Of a stretch of 64,000 nucleotides of DNA, positions 7,699-18,121 are shown piece after piece. The notes below the pieces were generated by a model, which ran no database searches, was not told the DNA's origin, and was given only the letters and a program-made list of their open reading frames with translations. How positions within the stretch are numbered: the first letter of the stretch is position 1; each line of letters opens with the position of its first letter. The translations under genes were made by a program, and so were the position numbers. This DNA comes from Alphaproteobacteria bacterium (GTDB lineage: Bacteria > Pseudomonadota > Alphaproteobacteria > Micropepsales > Micropepsaceae): assembly GCA_028871345.1 (NCBI GenBank), contig JAGWNK010000002.1, positions 1 through 64,000 of the forward strand, read 5' to 3'.

Positions 7699-8175
7699 TT
7701 ACCCCTTTGCCCGCATGATGCGGGCCTTGTCACGGGCCCAGTCGCGCTTCTTTTCGGTTTCGCGCTTGTCGTGCAGCTTCTTGCCCCTGGCGACGCCGAG
7801 TTCGATCTTGGCGATGCCCTTGGGCGTGAAATAGAGCCTGAGCGGGATCAGGGTCATGCCTTCGCGCTGCACCGCCACCGAGAGCTTTCTGGCCTCCGCC
7901 TTGTGCACCAGCAGCTTGCGCATGCGCTTGGGCTCGTGGCCGAAGCGCGCCGCCTTGCTGTATTCGGGAATGTTGGCGTTGATCAGGAATATCTCGCCGT
8001 CCTTGGCCTGAGCATAGGATTCCGCGATCGTGGCCTTGCCGGTGCGCAGCGATTTCACCTCGGAGCCCATCAGCGCGATCCCCGCCTCCAGCGAAGATTC
8101 GATTGCGTAGGCAAACCTGGCCTTGCGGTTATCGGCGACAATCTTGCGGTCATCGTCGCCCTTCTTCTTCGCCAT
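7699..8175 (-). CDS. smpB: SsrA-binding protein
   Basis: A 158-residue SmpB, which binds tmRNA and delivers it to ribosomes stalled on broken messages. The family blocks are visible: [49 protein letters not shown], and the basic C-terminal tail [20 protein letters not shown]. The start at 8175 gives the usual length and places the Lys-rich N-terminus first; the longer open frame overlaps dapA in another phase. It is separated from dapA by one base on the same strand, so they are co-transcribed. Confidence 0.97.
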   Translation of the reverse strand: MAKKKGDDDRKIVADNRKARFAYAIESSLEAGIALMGSEVKSLRTGKATIAESYAQAKDGEIFLINANIPEYSKAARFGHEPKRMRKLLVHKAEARKLSVAVQREGMTLIPLRLYFTPKGIAKIELGVARGKKLHDKRETEKKRDWARDKARIMRAKG

Positions 8176-8176
8176 G

Positions 8177-9073
8177 TCAGGCCTTCGAGACGCCTGCCGC
8201 TTCCATAGCGGTGCGGACGCGCGCCCGCGCCGCCTCGCTTGCAGAAACGAGCGGCAGACGAACTTCATCGGTGCACAGGCCAACGACCGAACAGGCGTAT
8301 TTGATCGGCGCGGGGCTCGGCTCGCAGAACAGTGCATCGTGCAATGGCATCAGACGGGTCTGCAGCGCGAGGGCCTGGGCCCACTCGCCCTTTCCGCAGG
8401 CTTCCTGGAACTGTGAGCATAGCTTGGGCGCGACGTTGGCCGTCACCGAGATGCAGCCTTGGCAGCCCTGGCTCATATAAGCGAGAGCGGTTCCGTCTTC
8501 GCCCGAGAGCTGGCGCCAGCTCGTGCCGCAGACGGCGCGTTCGCGAAGCGGCCTTGCCAGATTGGCCGTGGCGTCCTTGACACCGACGATGTTCGCAATC
8601 TTCGCCAACCGCGCCATGGTCTCGACCGAGATTTCCACGATAGCCCGCGCGGGGATGTTGTAAACGATGATCGGGATGTCGACCGCCTCGGCAATTGCCG
8701 CATAGTGGCGATAGATGCCTTCTTGCGACGGCTTGTTGTAATAGCCCGTGACCGACAGGACCGCGTCTGCCCCTACCGATTTGGCGAACCTAGTCAGCGC
8801 AATAGCTTCCGTTGTCGAGTTCGAACCGGCGCCGGCGATCACTGGAACGCGGCCATCGGCAGTCTTCACGCAGAGCTCGACGACGCGCCGATGCTCTTCG
8901 TGGCTGAGAGTCGGCGACTCACCTGTCGTGCCGCAGGGCACCAGGCCGTGGCTGCCCTGTTCGATCTGCCAATTCACGAGGCGGCAGAAAGCCTCTTCGT
9001 CGACTGCGCCATTCCTCATTGGCGTGATCAACGCCGGAATGGAACCCCTCAGACTGCCTGGCGCGAACGACAT
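8177..9073 (-). CDS. dapA: 4-hydroxy-tetrahydrodipicolinate synthase
   Basis: A 298-residue TIM-barrel lyase of lysine and peptidoglycan diaminopimelate synthesis, condensing pyruvate with aspartate semialdehyde. The Schiff-base Lys is K166 ([10 protein letters not shown]). The tyrosine relay is seen in GYYNKP (about 110-115) and IVYNIPARA (about 136-144), and the TTGES loop is at about 49-53. The usual PGR after the second Tyr reads PAR. ATG at 9073 gives the normal length. It is transcribed away from the lytic transglycosylase gene, 140 bp apart, and leads into smpB. Confidence 0.96.
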   Translation of the reverse strand: MSFAPGSLRGSIPALITPMRNGAVDEEAFCRLVNWQIEQGSHGLVPCGTTGESPTLSHEEHRRVVELCVKTADGRVPVIAGAGSNSTTEAIALTRFAKSVGADAVLSVTGYYNKPSQEGIYRHYAAIAEAVDIPIIVYNIPARAIVEISVETMARLAKIANIVGVKDATANLARPLRERAVCGTSWRQLSGEDGTALAYMSQGCQGCISVTANVAPKLCSQFQEACGKGEWAQALALQTRLMPLHDALFCEPSPAPIKYACSVVGLCTDEVRLPLVSASEAARARVRTAMEAAGVSKA

Positions 9074-9213
9074 GGCGCACCTCGTTGGTTTCGCTACAAA
9101 ATAGCGCCAGACGGCGGCATAGCAAGACGCCAAGACTGCGTCCCCACAATGTCTGGCGCGCGCGGCCCCCCATCGCTATGGTGCTCCCAATCCCACTGCC
9201 GAGACCGGATTCC

Positions 9214-11385
9214 ATGCGTTTTCGTTCCATGCTGCTTTTGACCGCTCTGCTGGGAGCGGCGTTGGCACAGCCTCTGCCGCCGGGCCTCCAGCAGAAAGGC
9301 GGCGTCATCATGATGCAGCCGATCGCGGACTCCGATCAGCCGGTGGCGCCCATCGAGCGGCGCGTCGGCGCGATCCACGTGCTGAGCACTACGGACCACG
9401 ACCTGTTCTCAAAGGCCTTCGATGCCGCGGACCGCGGCGACTGGCCGTCCGCCCTGGCGCTCGCCGACCGCGGACAGAACGCGATGGCCCGCAAACTGCT
9501 CCAGTGGCGCTACCTCCAGGACAAGATGGCCAAGCCGCCAACCGACCAGATCGATGCCTTCCTAAGGGCCAATCCCGATTGGCCGCGGCGAAACTCGCTG
9601 CTTGCGAGGGCCGAGGAAAATCTCGATCCGGCCATGACCCCGCAGGCGGTCATCGCCTGGTTTGGTGGGCGCAATCCCATCAGTGCCTTGGGTGAAATCC
9701 GGCTCGGTGAAGCCTATGTGGCGACGGGCAAGGCGGCCTGGGGCGCCAAACTGATCCGCGATGGCTGGGTGGCTGGCAGTTTCGAGCCGGAGCAAGAACT
9801 CGCCATCGTCGAGAAGGACGGTGTCCACCTGACCCCCGACACGGAACGGCGGCGCCTCGACAACTTGATCTGGAAAGACCAGATCACGGCCGCCAAGCGA
9901 GAGATGGCTCGCGTCGACGACACGACGCAACGCCTGGGGGCTGCCCGCATCGCGCTGCGCACCCAGCCTCAGCAGTGGCGAAACACCATAAGTGCCTTGT
10001 CGGCCGATCTCATTTCCGACCCCTGGCTGGCCTTCGACAAGGCCCGTGCGGCACGTCGCGCGGGTGACAACACTCAGGCCGAAGCGCTGCTTCTGCGCGC
10101 CCCGTTCCGCGAATTGATCAAGACACACACGGCTTCGGTGTGGGCGGAACTGAATGTTGATGCCCGCCAGGCACTGCAGGACGGCAATCCCCACATGGCC
10201 TATGAACTGGTGCACGACACCGGTTTGACATCGGGGAACGAATTTTCCGAGGCGCAATTCCTGGCCGGCTGGATCGCGCTGCGCTATCTCAAGGATCCGT
10301 CCGGCGCGCTGGATCACTTCAAGAAGCTGGTGGCTAACGTCTCGCGACCGATCAGCCTGGCGCGCGGCCATTACTGGCAGGGCCGCGCTTACGAGGACAT
10401 GGGTGATACGGCCAACGCCTGGGCGCAGTACCGCGCGGCGGCGACGATGTCGGACACCTTTTACGGCCAGCTGGCCCTGGCGCGCATCGATGCCAACCCG
10501 ACGTTGCGCGTGAAGTCGACGCCGGCCGATCCCGTCCCGCACGATGTGTTCGAGCACGACGATCTTGTCCGCGCCATGCGGGTTCTGGCCGATCTCGGGT
10601 CGCAGGATTTGCTGCGCGCCTTTGCGCTTCGGTATCAAGAGCTCCATCCCGAGCCGGGCGCTGCCAAGGAACTGGCAGGCGCTCTTACGGACATGGGCTT
10701 TCGCGATGTCGCTGTCCGGGTGGCCAAGATCGCGGGCTACGACGGCGTGTCGTTCCCGGCTTACGCTTTCCCGGTCATCGCGGTGCCGCCGTATCACGGA
10801 CCGGGCGCGGCGCCCGAGGTGCCGCTCGTGCTGTCGATCATCCGGCAGGAGACCGAATTCGACGTCGCCTCGATCAGCGGCGCCGGGGCCCGGGGTATCA
10901 TGCAGGTCATGCCCTCGGCTGCGCGGCGCAACTCCCGGCTTGCGGGCATTGCCTATCGGCCCAATGCGCTAACTACCGACGCCGACTACAATATGCAGCT
11001 CGGGATGACCGAATTTGCCGGCTACATGAGCGACTGGAACGGCTCAATTGTCCTGTCGGCCGCCTCTTACAATGCCGGCGAGAACAATGCACGGAAGTGG
11101 GTGGCGGCGTTCGGCGACCCGCGCAGTCCGAATGTCAACCCGATCGACTGGATCGAGGAAATCCCCTTCAGCGAGACCCGAAACTACGTCGAACGCGTGA
11201 TCGAGAACCTCGAGGTCTATCGCGCCCGGGTGGCAGGGCATGAGGTGCCGCTAAAGATCCTGGCCGACCTCTACGCCCCCGCCCCGCCGCCCTCCAAGGT
11301 GCTGGCTTACGTGCCGCCAGCGGCGAGCGTGCCTTTGCCCGCGCCGAAGCCGGCCCACTCGGAAACCGCGACCGACGACAAATAG
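9214..11385 (+). CDS. Soluble lytic murein transglycosylase (Slt70 family)
   Basis: A 723-residue periplasmic enzyme cleaving peptidoglycan glycan strands. The signal peptide is about residues 1-20. A long superhelical region with TPR/Sel1-like helices (about 50-500) precedes the GEWL-like catalytic domain: catalytic Glu546 in IIRQETEFD, then SGAGARGIMQVMP, and the ES-motif-equivalent SAASYNAGENN. A Pro-rich tail (about 690-723) ends the protein. ATG at 9214 is chosen because it starts directly with the signal peptide; the longer frame overlaps dapA's start region. Confidence 0.94.
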   Translation: MRFRSMLLLTALLGAALAQPLPPGLQQKGGVIMMQPIADSDQPVAPIERRVGAIHVLSTTDHDLFSKAFDAADRGDWPSALALADRGQNAMARKLLQWRYLQDKMAKPPTDQIDAFLRANPDWPRRNSLLARAEENLDPAMTPQAVIAWFGGRNPISALGEIRLGEAYVATGKAAWGAKLIRDGWVAGSFEPEQELAIVEKDGVHLTPDTERRRLDNLIWKDQITAAKREMARVDDTTQRLGAARIALRTQPQQWRNTISALSADLISDPWLAFDKARAARRAGDNTQAEALLLRAPFRELIKTHTASVWAELNVDARQALQDGNPHMAYELVHDTGLTSGNEFSEAQFLAGWIALRYLKDPSGALDHFKKLVANVSRPISLARGHYWQGRAYEDMGDTANAWAQYRAAATMSDTFYGQLALARIDANPTLRVKSTPADPVPHDVFEHDDLVRAMRVLADLGSQDLLRAFALRYQELHPEPGAAKELAGALTDMGFRDVAVRVAKIAGYDGVSFPAYAFPVIAVPPYHGPGAAPEVPLVLSIIRQETEFDVASISGAGARGIMQVMPSAARRNSRLAGIAYRPNALTTDADYNMQLGMTEFAGYMSDWNGSIVLSAASYNAGENNARKWVAAFGDPRSPNVNPIDWIEEIPFSETRNYVERVIENLEVYRARVAGHEVPLKILADLYAPAPPPSKVLAYVPPAASVPLPAPKPAHSETATDDK

Positions 11386-11387
11386 AT

Positions 11388-11660
11388 TCAGCGGAAGATC
11401 GAAAGCCATTCCCGCGCAAGGCGTTGCGCCTCGGCGATCTGCGAAGGCGCCATCTCGCGCGAGATCTGCGCCCGCCAACTCTTGGCCTCATCTATGCCGC
11501 GCAACGCGGCCAGGTTGAACCACTTGTGCGCGGCCACGTAGTCAACGCCCACACCCTGTCCCGTCGAATAGGCCAGGCCCAGGTTATACAGCGCGTCGGC
11601 GCGGCCCTTCCTGGCGTCACTCTCGTATTGCGTCAGCGAATCGACATCGATGCATGCCAT
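11388..11660 (-). CDS. Small Sel1-repeat protein
   Basis: A 90-residue protein with one full Sel1 repeat, DALYNLGLAYSTGQGVGVDYVAAHKWFNLAALRG (shown here only as landmarks: ALYNLGLAYS near 23 and AAHKWFNLAA near 43), followed by a helix that would complete a second unit. No signal peptide is visible. Sel1 proteins act as protein-binding scaffolds. It is convergent with slt, the two stops being two bases apart. Confidence 0.75.
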   Translation of the reverse strand: MACIDVDSLTQYESDARKGRADALYNLGLAYSTGQGVGVDYVAAHKWFNLAALRGIDEAKSWRAQISREMAPSQIAEAQRLAREWLSIFR

Positions 11661-11966
11661 CGCCCAAACCCCCAGTACTTTGCCCCCCGGGAAAACTCCC
11701 GGCCGCTGGGATCGTGTGGCGACAGAACCTAAGGCGCGGTTAATGTACCGAAAGGCTAACGTCCGGTATCGGTTAAGATACTGAGATTGCGCGGTATTTC
11801 ATGCTGATCAATGCTTGCCGCTTGAAGCGGCGAGGCCGCGACACCCATGCCGGCGCCGGAGCGCTCAACAGGATATCGCGGCCTTTACCTTCGTCATCGG
11901 GTACTCCGCATCTAAGTGGGAGCATCCGTGAACACCGCGCACGAGGCGCGGCAGAAGTCTGAAAGC
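11661..11966. other. Gene-free stretch, about 306 bp
   Basis: No open frame with coding character. The stretch is less GC-rich than its surroundings near 11735-11815 and presumably holds the promoter of the Sel1 gene. I see no tRNA cloverleaf. Confidence 0.5.
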
Positions 11967-12047
11967 CTATTTCTTCGCTTTCTTCTTCTTCGTCGTCTTC
12001 TTCTTCTTCGCGACCTTCTTCGCTTTCTTCTTTGCAACTTTTGGCAT
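11967..12047 (-). CDS. Very small lysine-rich protein (26 residues)
   Basis: Reading the minus strand, ATG at 12047 opens a 26-codon frame of which 17 residues are Lys; it starts MPKVAKKKAKKVAKKKK and stops at 11967. A good ribosome site (GAGGAG, about nine bases before the ATG) supports translation. The composition resembles the lysine-rich tails of bacterial histone-H1-like and topoisomerase proteins, suggesting nucleic-acid binding. The run of AAG codons could instead be a low-complexity accident, so confidence is moderate. No other gene shares its promoter region. Confidence 0.55.
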   Translation of the reverse strand: MPKVAKKKAKKVAKKKKTTKKKKAKK

Positions 12048-12217
12048 GAGCAAGGACTCCTCTTACGTATCGTCCGGGTCGGGCGACTCATGCCGCCCCC
12101 CAAAACGCAAATAATATGAGGGGGTTGCGGGCAAGAATGCAATACTACCCCCGTGCCGGCGAAAATTGTCGCGAGGGCAGATGTCACAAAACCCGCAATT
12201 TACCTATCTTAAATGGC

Positions 12218-12239
12218 TTTCATCAGCTTACTGATGAAA
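12218..12239. repeat. Perfect hairpin downstream of gatB
   Basis: TTTCATCAG, four-base loop, CTGATGAAA: a 9-bp perfect stem about 55 bp past the gatB stop. It lacks a strong T run on the minus strand, so it may be a 3'-end stabiliser or weak terminator of the gat operon. Confidence 0.4.
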
Positions 12240-12294
12240 TTATGGCGGAACGCGGCTTTTTGGCCTCGTGTCCTTGCAAATGCGCGAATCGCCC

Positions 12295-13764
12295 TTATTC
12301 GGGGAGGCCGAGTCGGTTTTTCACGATCGCATTTACGACCGTCGGATTTGCCTTTCCCCCCGTCGCCTTCATCACCTGACCGACGAACCAACCGGCAAGT
12401 TGCGGCTTCGCCTTCGCGGCGGCGACCTTGTCGGGGTTGGCGGCGATGACGTTATCCACAGCGCGCTCGATGGCGCTCGCGTCGGTCACCTGCTTGAGAC
12501 CGCGGCTCTCGACGAGGCTACGCGGCTCCCCGCCCTCGGCCCACACAATGTCCAGGACGTCCTTGGCGATCTTCCCCGAGATGATGTTCTCACCGACCAT
12601 GTTTACGATCGTGGCGTTGGAAGCCGCCGGCACGGGACCGTTGACGATCGACAAGCCGGACTTGTTGAGCCGCCCAAAATACTCGTTGTTCAACCAGTTA
12701 GCGGCCGCCTTCGGTTCCGCACCTTCCTTCAGCATCGCCTCGAAGTAGTCGGCCGCCTCCTTCTCCGCCACGAGCACGAGCGCGTCGTATGCGGACAGGC
12801 CCATCGCCACGAAGCGTGACTTCTTCTCATCGGGAAGTTCGGGCAACGACGTCGCGATGCGATCCACCCATGCCTGCTCCAGCACGAGCGGCAGGAGGTC
12901 GGGGTCAGGGAAGTACCGGTAATCGTGCGCCTCTTCCTTCGAGCGCATCGAGCGTGTCTCCCCCGTGCGGGAATCGAACAAGCGCGTTTCCTGCTTGATC
13001 GCCCCTCCGGATTCCAGCACGTCGACCTGACGGCGCGCCTCGAACTCGATGGCTTGGGCGACGAAGCGCACGGAATTGACGTTCTTGATCTCGCATCGGG
13101 TTCCGAGAGGTGCCCCGGGCTTCCGCACCGACACGTTCACGTCGGCGCGCATCGAACCCTCGTCCATGTTGCCGTCGCAGGTTCCCAGATAGCGCACGAT
13201 GGCGCGTAGCTTCTTCAAGTAGGCGGCGGCCTCCTCGCTGGAGCGCATATCGGGACGGCTGACGATCTCCATCAATGCGATGCCCGAGCGGTTGAGATCG
13301 ACATAAGAGTGGTCGGGATGCTGATCGTGCAGGCTCTTGCCCGCATCCTGCTCCAGGTGCAGACGCTCGATTCCGATGCGCGCCGTCTCGCCGCCCGGCA
13401 GATCGATCAGGACTTCGCCTTCGCCCACGATGGGGCTCTTGTACTGCGAAATCTGATAACCGGCGGGTAGATCGGGATAAAAGTAGTTCTTTCGGTCGAA
13501 CACGCTAATCAGGTTGATCTGCGCTTTGAGGCCGAGACCGGTCCGGACGGCCTGCTCGACACAGAATTTGTTGATGACGGGGAGCATGCCGGGCATGGCC
13601 GCGTCGATGAAGCTGACTTGGGCATTGGGATCCGCGCCGAATTCCGTGGAAGCACCAGAGAACAGCTTGGCCTTGGAGAGCACTTGGCAATGCACCTCCA
13701 GCCCGATGACAATCTCCCATGGCCCGGTGCTGCCCTGGATGTACCTGGAGTCCGTAGAATTCAT
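12295..13764 (-). CDS. gatB: Asp/Glu-tRNA(Asn/Gln) amidotransferase subunit B
   Basis: Subunit B of GatCAB, which phosphorylates misacylated Glu-tRNA(Gln) or Asp-tRNA(Asn) and amidates it. The 489-residue chain opens with [21 protein letters not shown] and carries [19 protein letters not shown] and [17 protein letters not shown], the cradle-domain signatures, followed by the helical and YqeY-like C-terminal domain. ATG at 13764 is chosen because it overlaps the gatA stop (ATGA) and has GGAGG five bases upstream; an in-frame start 15 bases earlier would lie further within gatA. The stop is at 12295. Confidence 0.97.
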   Translation of the reverse strand: MNSTDSRYIQGSTGPWEIVIGLEVHCQVLSKAKLFSGASTEFGADPNAQVSFIDAAMPGMLPVINKFCVEQAVRTGLGLKAQINLISVFDRKNYFYPDLPAGYQISQYKSPIVGEGEVLIDLPGGETARIGIERLHLEQDAGKSLHDQHPDHSYVDLNRSGIALMEIVSRPDMRSSEEAAAYLKKLRAIVRYLGTCDGNMDEGSMRADVNVSVRKPGAPLGTRCEIKNVNSVRFVAQAIEFEARRQVDVLESGGAIKQETRLFDSRTGETRSMRSKEEAHDYRYFPDPDLLPLVLEQAWVDRIATSLPELPDEKKSRFVAMGLSAYDALVLVAEKEAADYFEAMLKEGAEPKAAANWLNNEYFGRLNKSGLSIVNGPVPAASNATIVNMVGENIISGKIAKDVLDIVWAEGGEPRSLVESRGLKQVTDASAIERAVDNVIAANPDKVAAAKAKPQLAGWFVGQVMKATGGKANPTVVNAIVKNRLGLPE

Positions 13765-15245
13765 GCGGCCCTCCACCAAGCAGTTGGTTTCGCCGAGAAA
13801 TTTGCCGCCAGTTCGATTGCGCGCCCCGCTCGCAGCACCGTCGCCTCGTCGAATGCCTTGCCGATCAGCTGGAGGCCGAGCGGCAACCCGGCCGCGGTCA
13901 GGCCGGCGGGCACGGAAAGGCCTGGAAGACCCGCCAGGTTCACCGTCACCGTGAAGACATCATTGAGATACATGGCGACCGGGTCGGCCGTCTTGTCCCC
14001 TACGCCGAACGCGGGGCCGGGTGTGGCCGGCGTCAGCAGGACATCACACGCCTGGAACGCCCGGCTGAAGTCGCGCGCGATCAATGCGCGGACTTTCTGG
14101 GCGCGAAGGTAATAGGCGTCGTAGTAGCCCGCAGAGAGCACATAGGTGCCGATCAGGATGCGGCGGCGGACCTCGGCGCCGAAACCTTCGGCCCGGCTCT
14201 TTTCGTAGAGATCGATGAGGTCCTCCGTACCGGCGGCACGGTGGCCGTAGCGCACGCCGTCGTAGCGGGCCAAATTCGAGGACGCCTCGGCCGGCGCGAC
14301 GATATAATACGTGGCCAGCGCGTACTTGGTGTGCGGCAGCGAAATATCGACAATCTCGGCGCCCTGCGACTTCAGCCATCCCACCGCTCTGGTCCACAAA
14401 TCGTCGATCTCCAGAGGAGCGCCGTCCACCCGATATTCGCTGGGAATTCCGATGCGCAGGCCCTTCACGCCGGTTTCGAGACCCGCTTCGTAGTCCGGTA
14501 CCGCGGTGTCGACGCTTGTAGAGTCCTTCGGGTCAACGCCGGCCATCGCCTTCAGCATGATTGCGGCGTCGCGCACCGTACGGGTGATCGGCCCGGCTTG
14601 GTCGAGCGACGACGCGAATGCCACGATGCCCCAGCGCGAACAGCGACCGTAGGTCGGCTTGAGGCCCACGGTCCCGGTCAGCGCGGCAGGCTGGCGGATC
14701 GAACCGCCGGTATCCGTGGCCGTAGAAGCGAGGCACATACCGGCCGAAGTCGCGGCCGCCGACCCGCCGGAGGACCCGCCGGGGACAAGCTTGGCGTTGG
14801 AATTCTTCGAACGCCAGGGGCTGATCACCGGTCCGAAAAAACTGGTCTCATTCGACGAACCCATCGCGAACTCGTCGAGGTTCGTCTTGCCGAGCATCAC
14901 GGCTCCGGCATTCCACAAATTCTGTGAAACCGTCGATTCGTACGGCGGGACGAAGTTGTGAAGGATGTGGCTTCCGGCGGTCGTACGCACACCCTTGGTG
15001 CAGAACAGATCCTTGATCGCCAGTGGCAAGCCTTCGAGCGGACGCGACTGCCCCTTTGCGATGCGTTCGTCGGATGCGGCAGCCATCTCAAGCGCGCGAT
15101 CGGGCGTCTCCGTGATGTAGGCATTGAGCGGCCGCGCTGCTTCCATGGCCTTCAGGAAGGCGGAGGTCAGCTCGCGCGAAGAGATTTTCTTCGCCGCTAC
15201 AGCGTCACGCGCTTCGGCCAGAGTCAATTCGGTGGGATCGCTCAT
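13761..15245 (-). CDS. gatA: Asp/Glu-tRNA(Asn/Gln) amidotransferase subunit A
   Basis: The 494-residue glutaminase subunit of GatCAB. The amidase Ser-cisSer-Lys triad is present: Lys78 in PLAIKDLF, cis-Ser158/159 region in [12 protein letters not shown], and the nucleophile Ser182 in [13 protein letters not shown] at 15245 overlaps the stop of the upstream acetyltransferase gene (ATGA), and the gatA stop overlaps the gatB start in the same way, so translation is coupled along the operon gatC - GNAT - gatA - gatB. Confidence 0.97.
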   Translation of the reverse strand: MSDPTELTLAEARDAVAAKKISSRELTSAFLKAMEAARPLNAYITETPDRALEMAAASDERIAKGQSRPLEGLPLAIKDLFCTKGVRTTAGSHILHNFVPPYESTVSQNLWNAGAVMLGKTNLDEFAMGSSNETSFFGPVISPWRSKNSNAKLVPGGSSGGSAAATSAGMCLASTATDTGGSIRQPAALTGTVGLKPTYGRCSRWGIVAFASSLDQAGPITRTVRDAAIMLKAMAGVDPKDSTSVDTAVPDYEAGLETGVKGLRIGIPSEYRVDGAPLEIDDLWTRAVGWLKSQGAEIVDISLPHTKYALATYYIVAPAEASSNLARYDGVRYGHRAAGTEDLIDLYEKSRAEGFGAEVRRRILIGTYVLSAGYYDAYYLRAQKVRALIARDFSRAFQACDVLLTPATPGPAFGVGDKTADPVAMYLNDVFTVTVNLAGLPGLSVPAGLTAAGLPLGLQLIGKAFDEATVLRAGRAIELAANFSAKPTAWWRAA

Positions 15246-15721
15246 GCCGCCGGCGCCCGGCTCATCGCCAGGTCCTTCTGATAGAATACGGACCAATTTG
15301 ACTCGGGATAATCGAGCACCGGCCCGCAGCGGTGAAAGCCGCCGCGCTCATACACCCGCCAGGCTGCCGGATGGCGATCCCCGGTCTCCAGCACCAGCCG
15401 TGTGAAACCTTCCCGGCGCGCCGTTGACTCCACTTCGGCCAGGATCTTCCCACCGATGCCGTGCCCCTGGAATGCCGGCTTGGTATACATGCGCTTCACC
15501 TCGCCAACGCCATCCGCGTGCCGGCGCAGGGCGCCGCAAGCGACCGCCTGGCCGGCGGCGCGCGCCACGAAGACCGTGGTATGAGGTTCCGCCATCTCCT
15601 CCACCGACATGTGGAAACAGAACTGTGGCGGGGTCAGCGCCAGCAACGCGGCGTTCAGCTCTGCGATGAGCGTCCGGACGCCATCGGTCAGCGGGTTCTC
15701 GATGCCAATGGAGATCTCCAC
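15242..15721 (-). CDS. GNAT family N-acetyltransferase inside the gat operon
   Basis: A 159-residue acetyltransferase with the acetyl-CoA loop [13 protein letters not shown] (about 99-111) and GNAT strands ([28 protein letters not shown]). The substrate is unknown. It sits between gatC (three-base gap) and gatA (four-base overlap), so it is made together with the amidotransferase subunits. It could be a chance insertion into the operon or act on a translation component; the sequence does not decide. Confidence 0.88.
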   Translation of the reverse strand: MEISIGIENPLTDGVRTLIAELNAALLALTPPQFCFHMSVEEMAEPHTTVFVARAAGQAVACGALRRHADGVGEVKRMYTKPAFQGHGIGGKILAEVESTARREGFTRLVLETGDRHPAAWRVYERGGFHRCGPVLDYPESNWSVFYQKDLAMSRAPAA

Positions 15722-15724
15722 GGC

Positions 15725-16012
15725 CTACTCCACCACTTTGGGCACGACGAAGAAATGGTCCTGCCCCTGTGGGGCATTCGCCATCAACGCCTTGGCGTTG
15801 TCACCCTCTGTAACAATATCGTCGCGCATTTTGAGTCGCTGCTCGACCACGCTGGTCATCGGCGCGACGCCCTCGACGTCCACTTCCTTAAGTTGCTCCA
15901 CCCAGGCCAGAATGCCGTTCAGTTCCTCGACCATGGGTTCTATGCGGTCCTCCTCGAGCGCCAAGCGGGCAAGCTTGGCGATGCGTCGGACGGTATCCTT
16001 GTCGACGGACAT
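15725..16012 (-). CDS. gatC: Asp/Glu-tRNA(Asn/Gln) amidotransferase subunit C
   Basis: A 95-residue GatC, the small subunit wrapping GatA and GatB. It starts MSVDKDTVRRIAKLARLAL and contains the helical N-terminus, the LNGILAWVEQLKEVDVEGV core, and the PMTSV...LR.D.V extended arm. It is the first gene of the minus-strand gat operon. The 240-bp gap to divergent ruvX must contain promoters for both; I saw no convincing -35/-10 pair. Confidence 0.96.
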   Translation of the reverse strand: MSVDKDTVRRIAKLARLALEEDRIEPMVEELNGILAWVEQLKEVDVEGVAPMTSVVEQRLKMRDDIVTEGDNAKALMANAPQGQDHFFVVPKVVE

Positions 16013-16255
16013 GGGGTCAGCCGTGCTAAGACTTCAGCTCTTGCTATCAACCGGGGCCAGTGCTGGCAAGCAGACAAGGGGTCCGCCAATCAGAATGCGC
16101 ATGAACACTGTCGGTTGGGCAGAATCCGGTCGGTCACCTCGCCATATGGAGGTGGCCGGCGGTGGGCGTGAGTTGGCTGGGATTTCGATCTGGGGCTGCC
16201 CCGCCGCACGTTCCAGCCGTAGGCAGGTCGACCGGTCCGCCCCCTGGAAGGGCAG

Positions 16256-16738
16256 ATGACGCATATGCCCGTCCTTGCACTTTCCGCACTCAAGGCCGCC
16301 CTTCCTCCCGGCTCCCGCCTTCTGGGACTCGATCTCGGAGAAAAGACGATCGGCCTGGCGCTATCGGACACGCTGCTGACGGTTGCGACCCCCATGCAGA
16401 CATGGAAGCGCGGTAAATTCACCGCCGATGTGCTGAAATTGGAGGCGCTGATCGTCCAACACGGCATAGGCGGTTTGGTGGTCGGACTGCCGCTGAACAT
16501 GGACGGCAGCGAGGGCCCTGCGGCCCAGTCAGCCCGAGCCTTCGCACGAAATTTCGCAGCGCGTTCAGCAGCTCCCGTTGCGCTGTGCGATGAGCGACTA
16601 TCGACAGCGGCCGTGACACGAACTCTGCTCGATGCCGATGCGTCGAGAGCCCGGCGTGCCGCCGTCGTGGACAAAATGGCCGCCGCCTATATCCTCCAGG
16701 GGGCACTCGACCGTCTGCGTCCTCTGGGGGAAGCATGA
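16256..16738 (+). CDS. ruvX: Holliday-junction-resolvase-like RuvX / YqgF
   Basis: A 160-residue RNase-H-fold protein (YqgF), implicated in 16S rRNA 5' maturation and possibly in recombination. The first acidic residue is Asp26 in [17 protein letters not shown], followed by [15 protein letters not shown], a CDERLST motif with the second acidic pair, and the C-terminal [15 protein letters not shown]. The first ATG (16256) follows an AAGGG ribosome site; an internal ATG nine bases later is an alternative. The stop overlaps the start of the MFS gene. Confidence 0.94.
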   Translation: MTHMPVLALSALKAALPPGSRLLGLDLGEKTIGLALSDTLLTVATPMQTWKRGKFTADVLKLEALIVQHGIGGLVVGLPLNMDGSEGPAAQSARAFARNFAARSAAPVALCDERLSTAAVTRTLLDADASRARRAAVVDKMAAAYILQGALDRLRPLGEA

Positions 16739-18036
16739 CCATCGCCGGAGAACCGGCCCAAATCCGCTGGCTGCCGCCGGGATTGAGGCCGCCCGGGGGA
16801 ATGACGAGCCGCCAGGAGCTGGTGTTTCTCCTCGTCGGCGCCGCCGCGCTGTTCGGCGGTTACGACACCAACGTCTTCAGCTTCACGGTTCCTCAGATCC
16901 AAGTCAGCCTGCACATTCCGGAAGACAAGGTCGGGTTGACGGTCTCCATTTTTCGGCTGGCAGCCATTGCGGCTCTCTTGCTGGCCTGGACGGCCGACAT
17001 CGTCGGCCGCCGGCGCCTTCTGCTCTTCACCATCGTCGGTCAGGCGGTCGCGACACTATGGACCGGCTTCACGCAGGATTATGTCCAATTCGTTTGGGCG
17101 CAAACCATCACCCGTGTCTTCGGCTACGCGGAGGAGATGCTTTGCTATGTCGTCGTCGCCGAAGAGATTGCGGCCGTTGCCCGCGGCTGGGCCAATGGCA
17201 CGCTGGCCGCGATGTACTATGCCGGCGGCGGCGTCGCGGCCGTGGTGTTCGCCGGGATCACTTATCTGCCATACGGCTGGCGGGCGATGTATGTGATCGG
17301 CTCGATACCGCTGTTCCTCGTCGCCTATCTCCGCCGGTATCTTCCCGAGACGCAGCGTTTCGAGGTCCGCGACAAGGAGGTGCACAGGCTGCGCTCGCGC
17401 ATCGCCGGCGCTATCGACATGCTGCGCAAACTCCTGCACGAGCATCCCCGCCGCGTCGCCACGATCCTGATTGCCATCGCAGCGTATGGCTTCGCGATCT
17501 GGCCGGCGGCGGTGTTGGGCCAGAAATACCTGCAAGACACGCTGCACTTCACACCGGGGCAGACGACGATGCTCATACTACCGGGCGGACTCGTGGCCGT
17601 GGCCTTCAACATCCTCGCCGGACGGCTGAGCGACAAGATCGGACGGCGGGCCGTGATCTTCGCCGCTCTGGCCATCGCCACAGCCAGCTTCGCCGCCTTT
17701 TATAGCGGTATCGCGTGGAAATACGTGGCTTATATGTGGGTGCCCGGCTTTTTCGGCTTTCTTTGCGCGGATTCGCTGTTTGCCGGGTTGTCAGCGGAAA
17801 TCTTCCCGACCGCCTATCGCGCTACGGTCTCCGGCCTACGGTATCTGGTGAGCATTTTGTGCGGCGCCGCGAGCCTGGCGCTCGAAGGCCCGCTCTACGA
17901 CCTGTTTCATGCCCACGGGCCGGCGCTGATCGTGCTGCTGGCGACCATGCCGATCGCAATGATTGCGCTCCTGCGCCTTCCGGAACCGGCGGGACGCACC
18001 CTTGAAGAGATCGCGTCTCAGCCCGATAAGCGCTAG
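16735..18036 (+). CDS. MFS transporter
   Basis: A 433-residue permease with about twelve membrane helices. Major-facilitator landmarks are the loop 2-3 motif ([15 protein letters not shown], about 82-96), the equivalent loop 8-9 motif ([14 protein letters not shown], about 299-312) and a long central loop rich in charged residues (about 200-240). It resembles sugar- and aromatic-acid-type symporters, but the substrate cannot be inferred. Its ATGA overlap with ruvX indicates coupled translation; pyrB begins 85 bp downstream. In related genomes ruvX often leads directly into pyrB, so this gene looks like an insertion into a conserved row. Confidence 0.88.
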   Translation: MTIAGEPAQIRWLPPGLRPPGGMTSRQELVFLLVGAAALFGGYDTNVFSFTVPQIQVSLHIPEDKVGLTVSIFRLAAIAALLLAWTADIVGRRRLLLFTIVGQAVATLWTGFTQDYVQFVWAQTITRVFGYAEEMLCYVVVAEEIAAVARGWANGTLAAMYYAGGGVAAVVFAGITYLPYGWRAMYVIGSIPLFLVAYLRRYLPETQRFEVRDKEVHRLRSRIAGAIDMLRKLLHEHPRRVATILIAIAAYGFAIWPAAVLGQKYLQDTLHFTPGQTTMLILPGGLVAVAFNILAGRLSDKIGRRAVIFAALAIATASFAAFYSGIAWKYVAYMWVPGFFGFLCADSLFAGLSAEIFPTAYRATVSGLRYLVSILCGAASLALEGPLYDLFHAHGPALIVLLATMPIAMIALLRLPEPAGRTLEEIASQPDKR

Positions 18037-18121
18037 CGACCGCCCTTTAGAAGGGGAAACTGTGAGCCGAAATGCAGGGACCTTGCCCCCTCCCCCCGCC
18101 TTGCCTATAAGCCGGACTTCG

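Noticed and set aside
11912-12187. A 91-codon minus-strand frame rich in Arg
   Set aside because: It is a different phase of the same AAG-repeat sequence; the 26-codon Lys frame has the better start and ribosome site.
12295-13764. A TTATCCACA-like DnaA box inside gatB (near 12450)
   Set aside because: A single isolated match within a coding region, far from dnaA; chance occurrence is likely.
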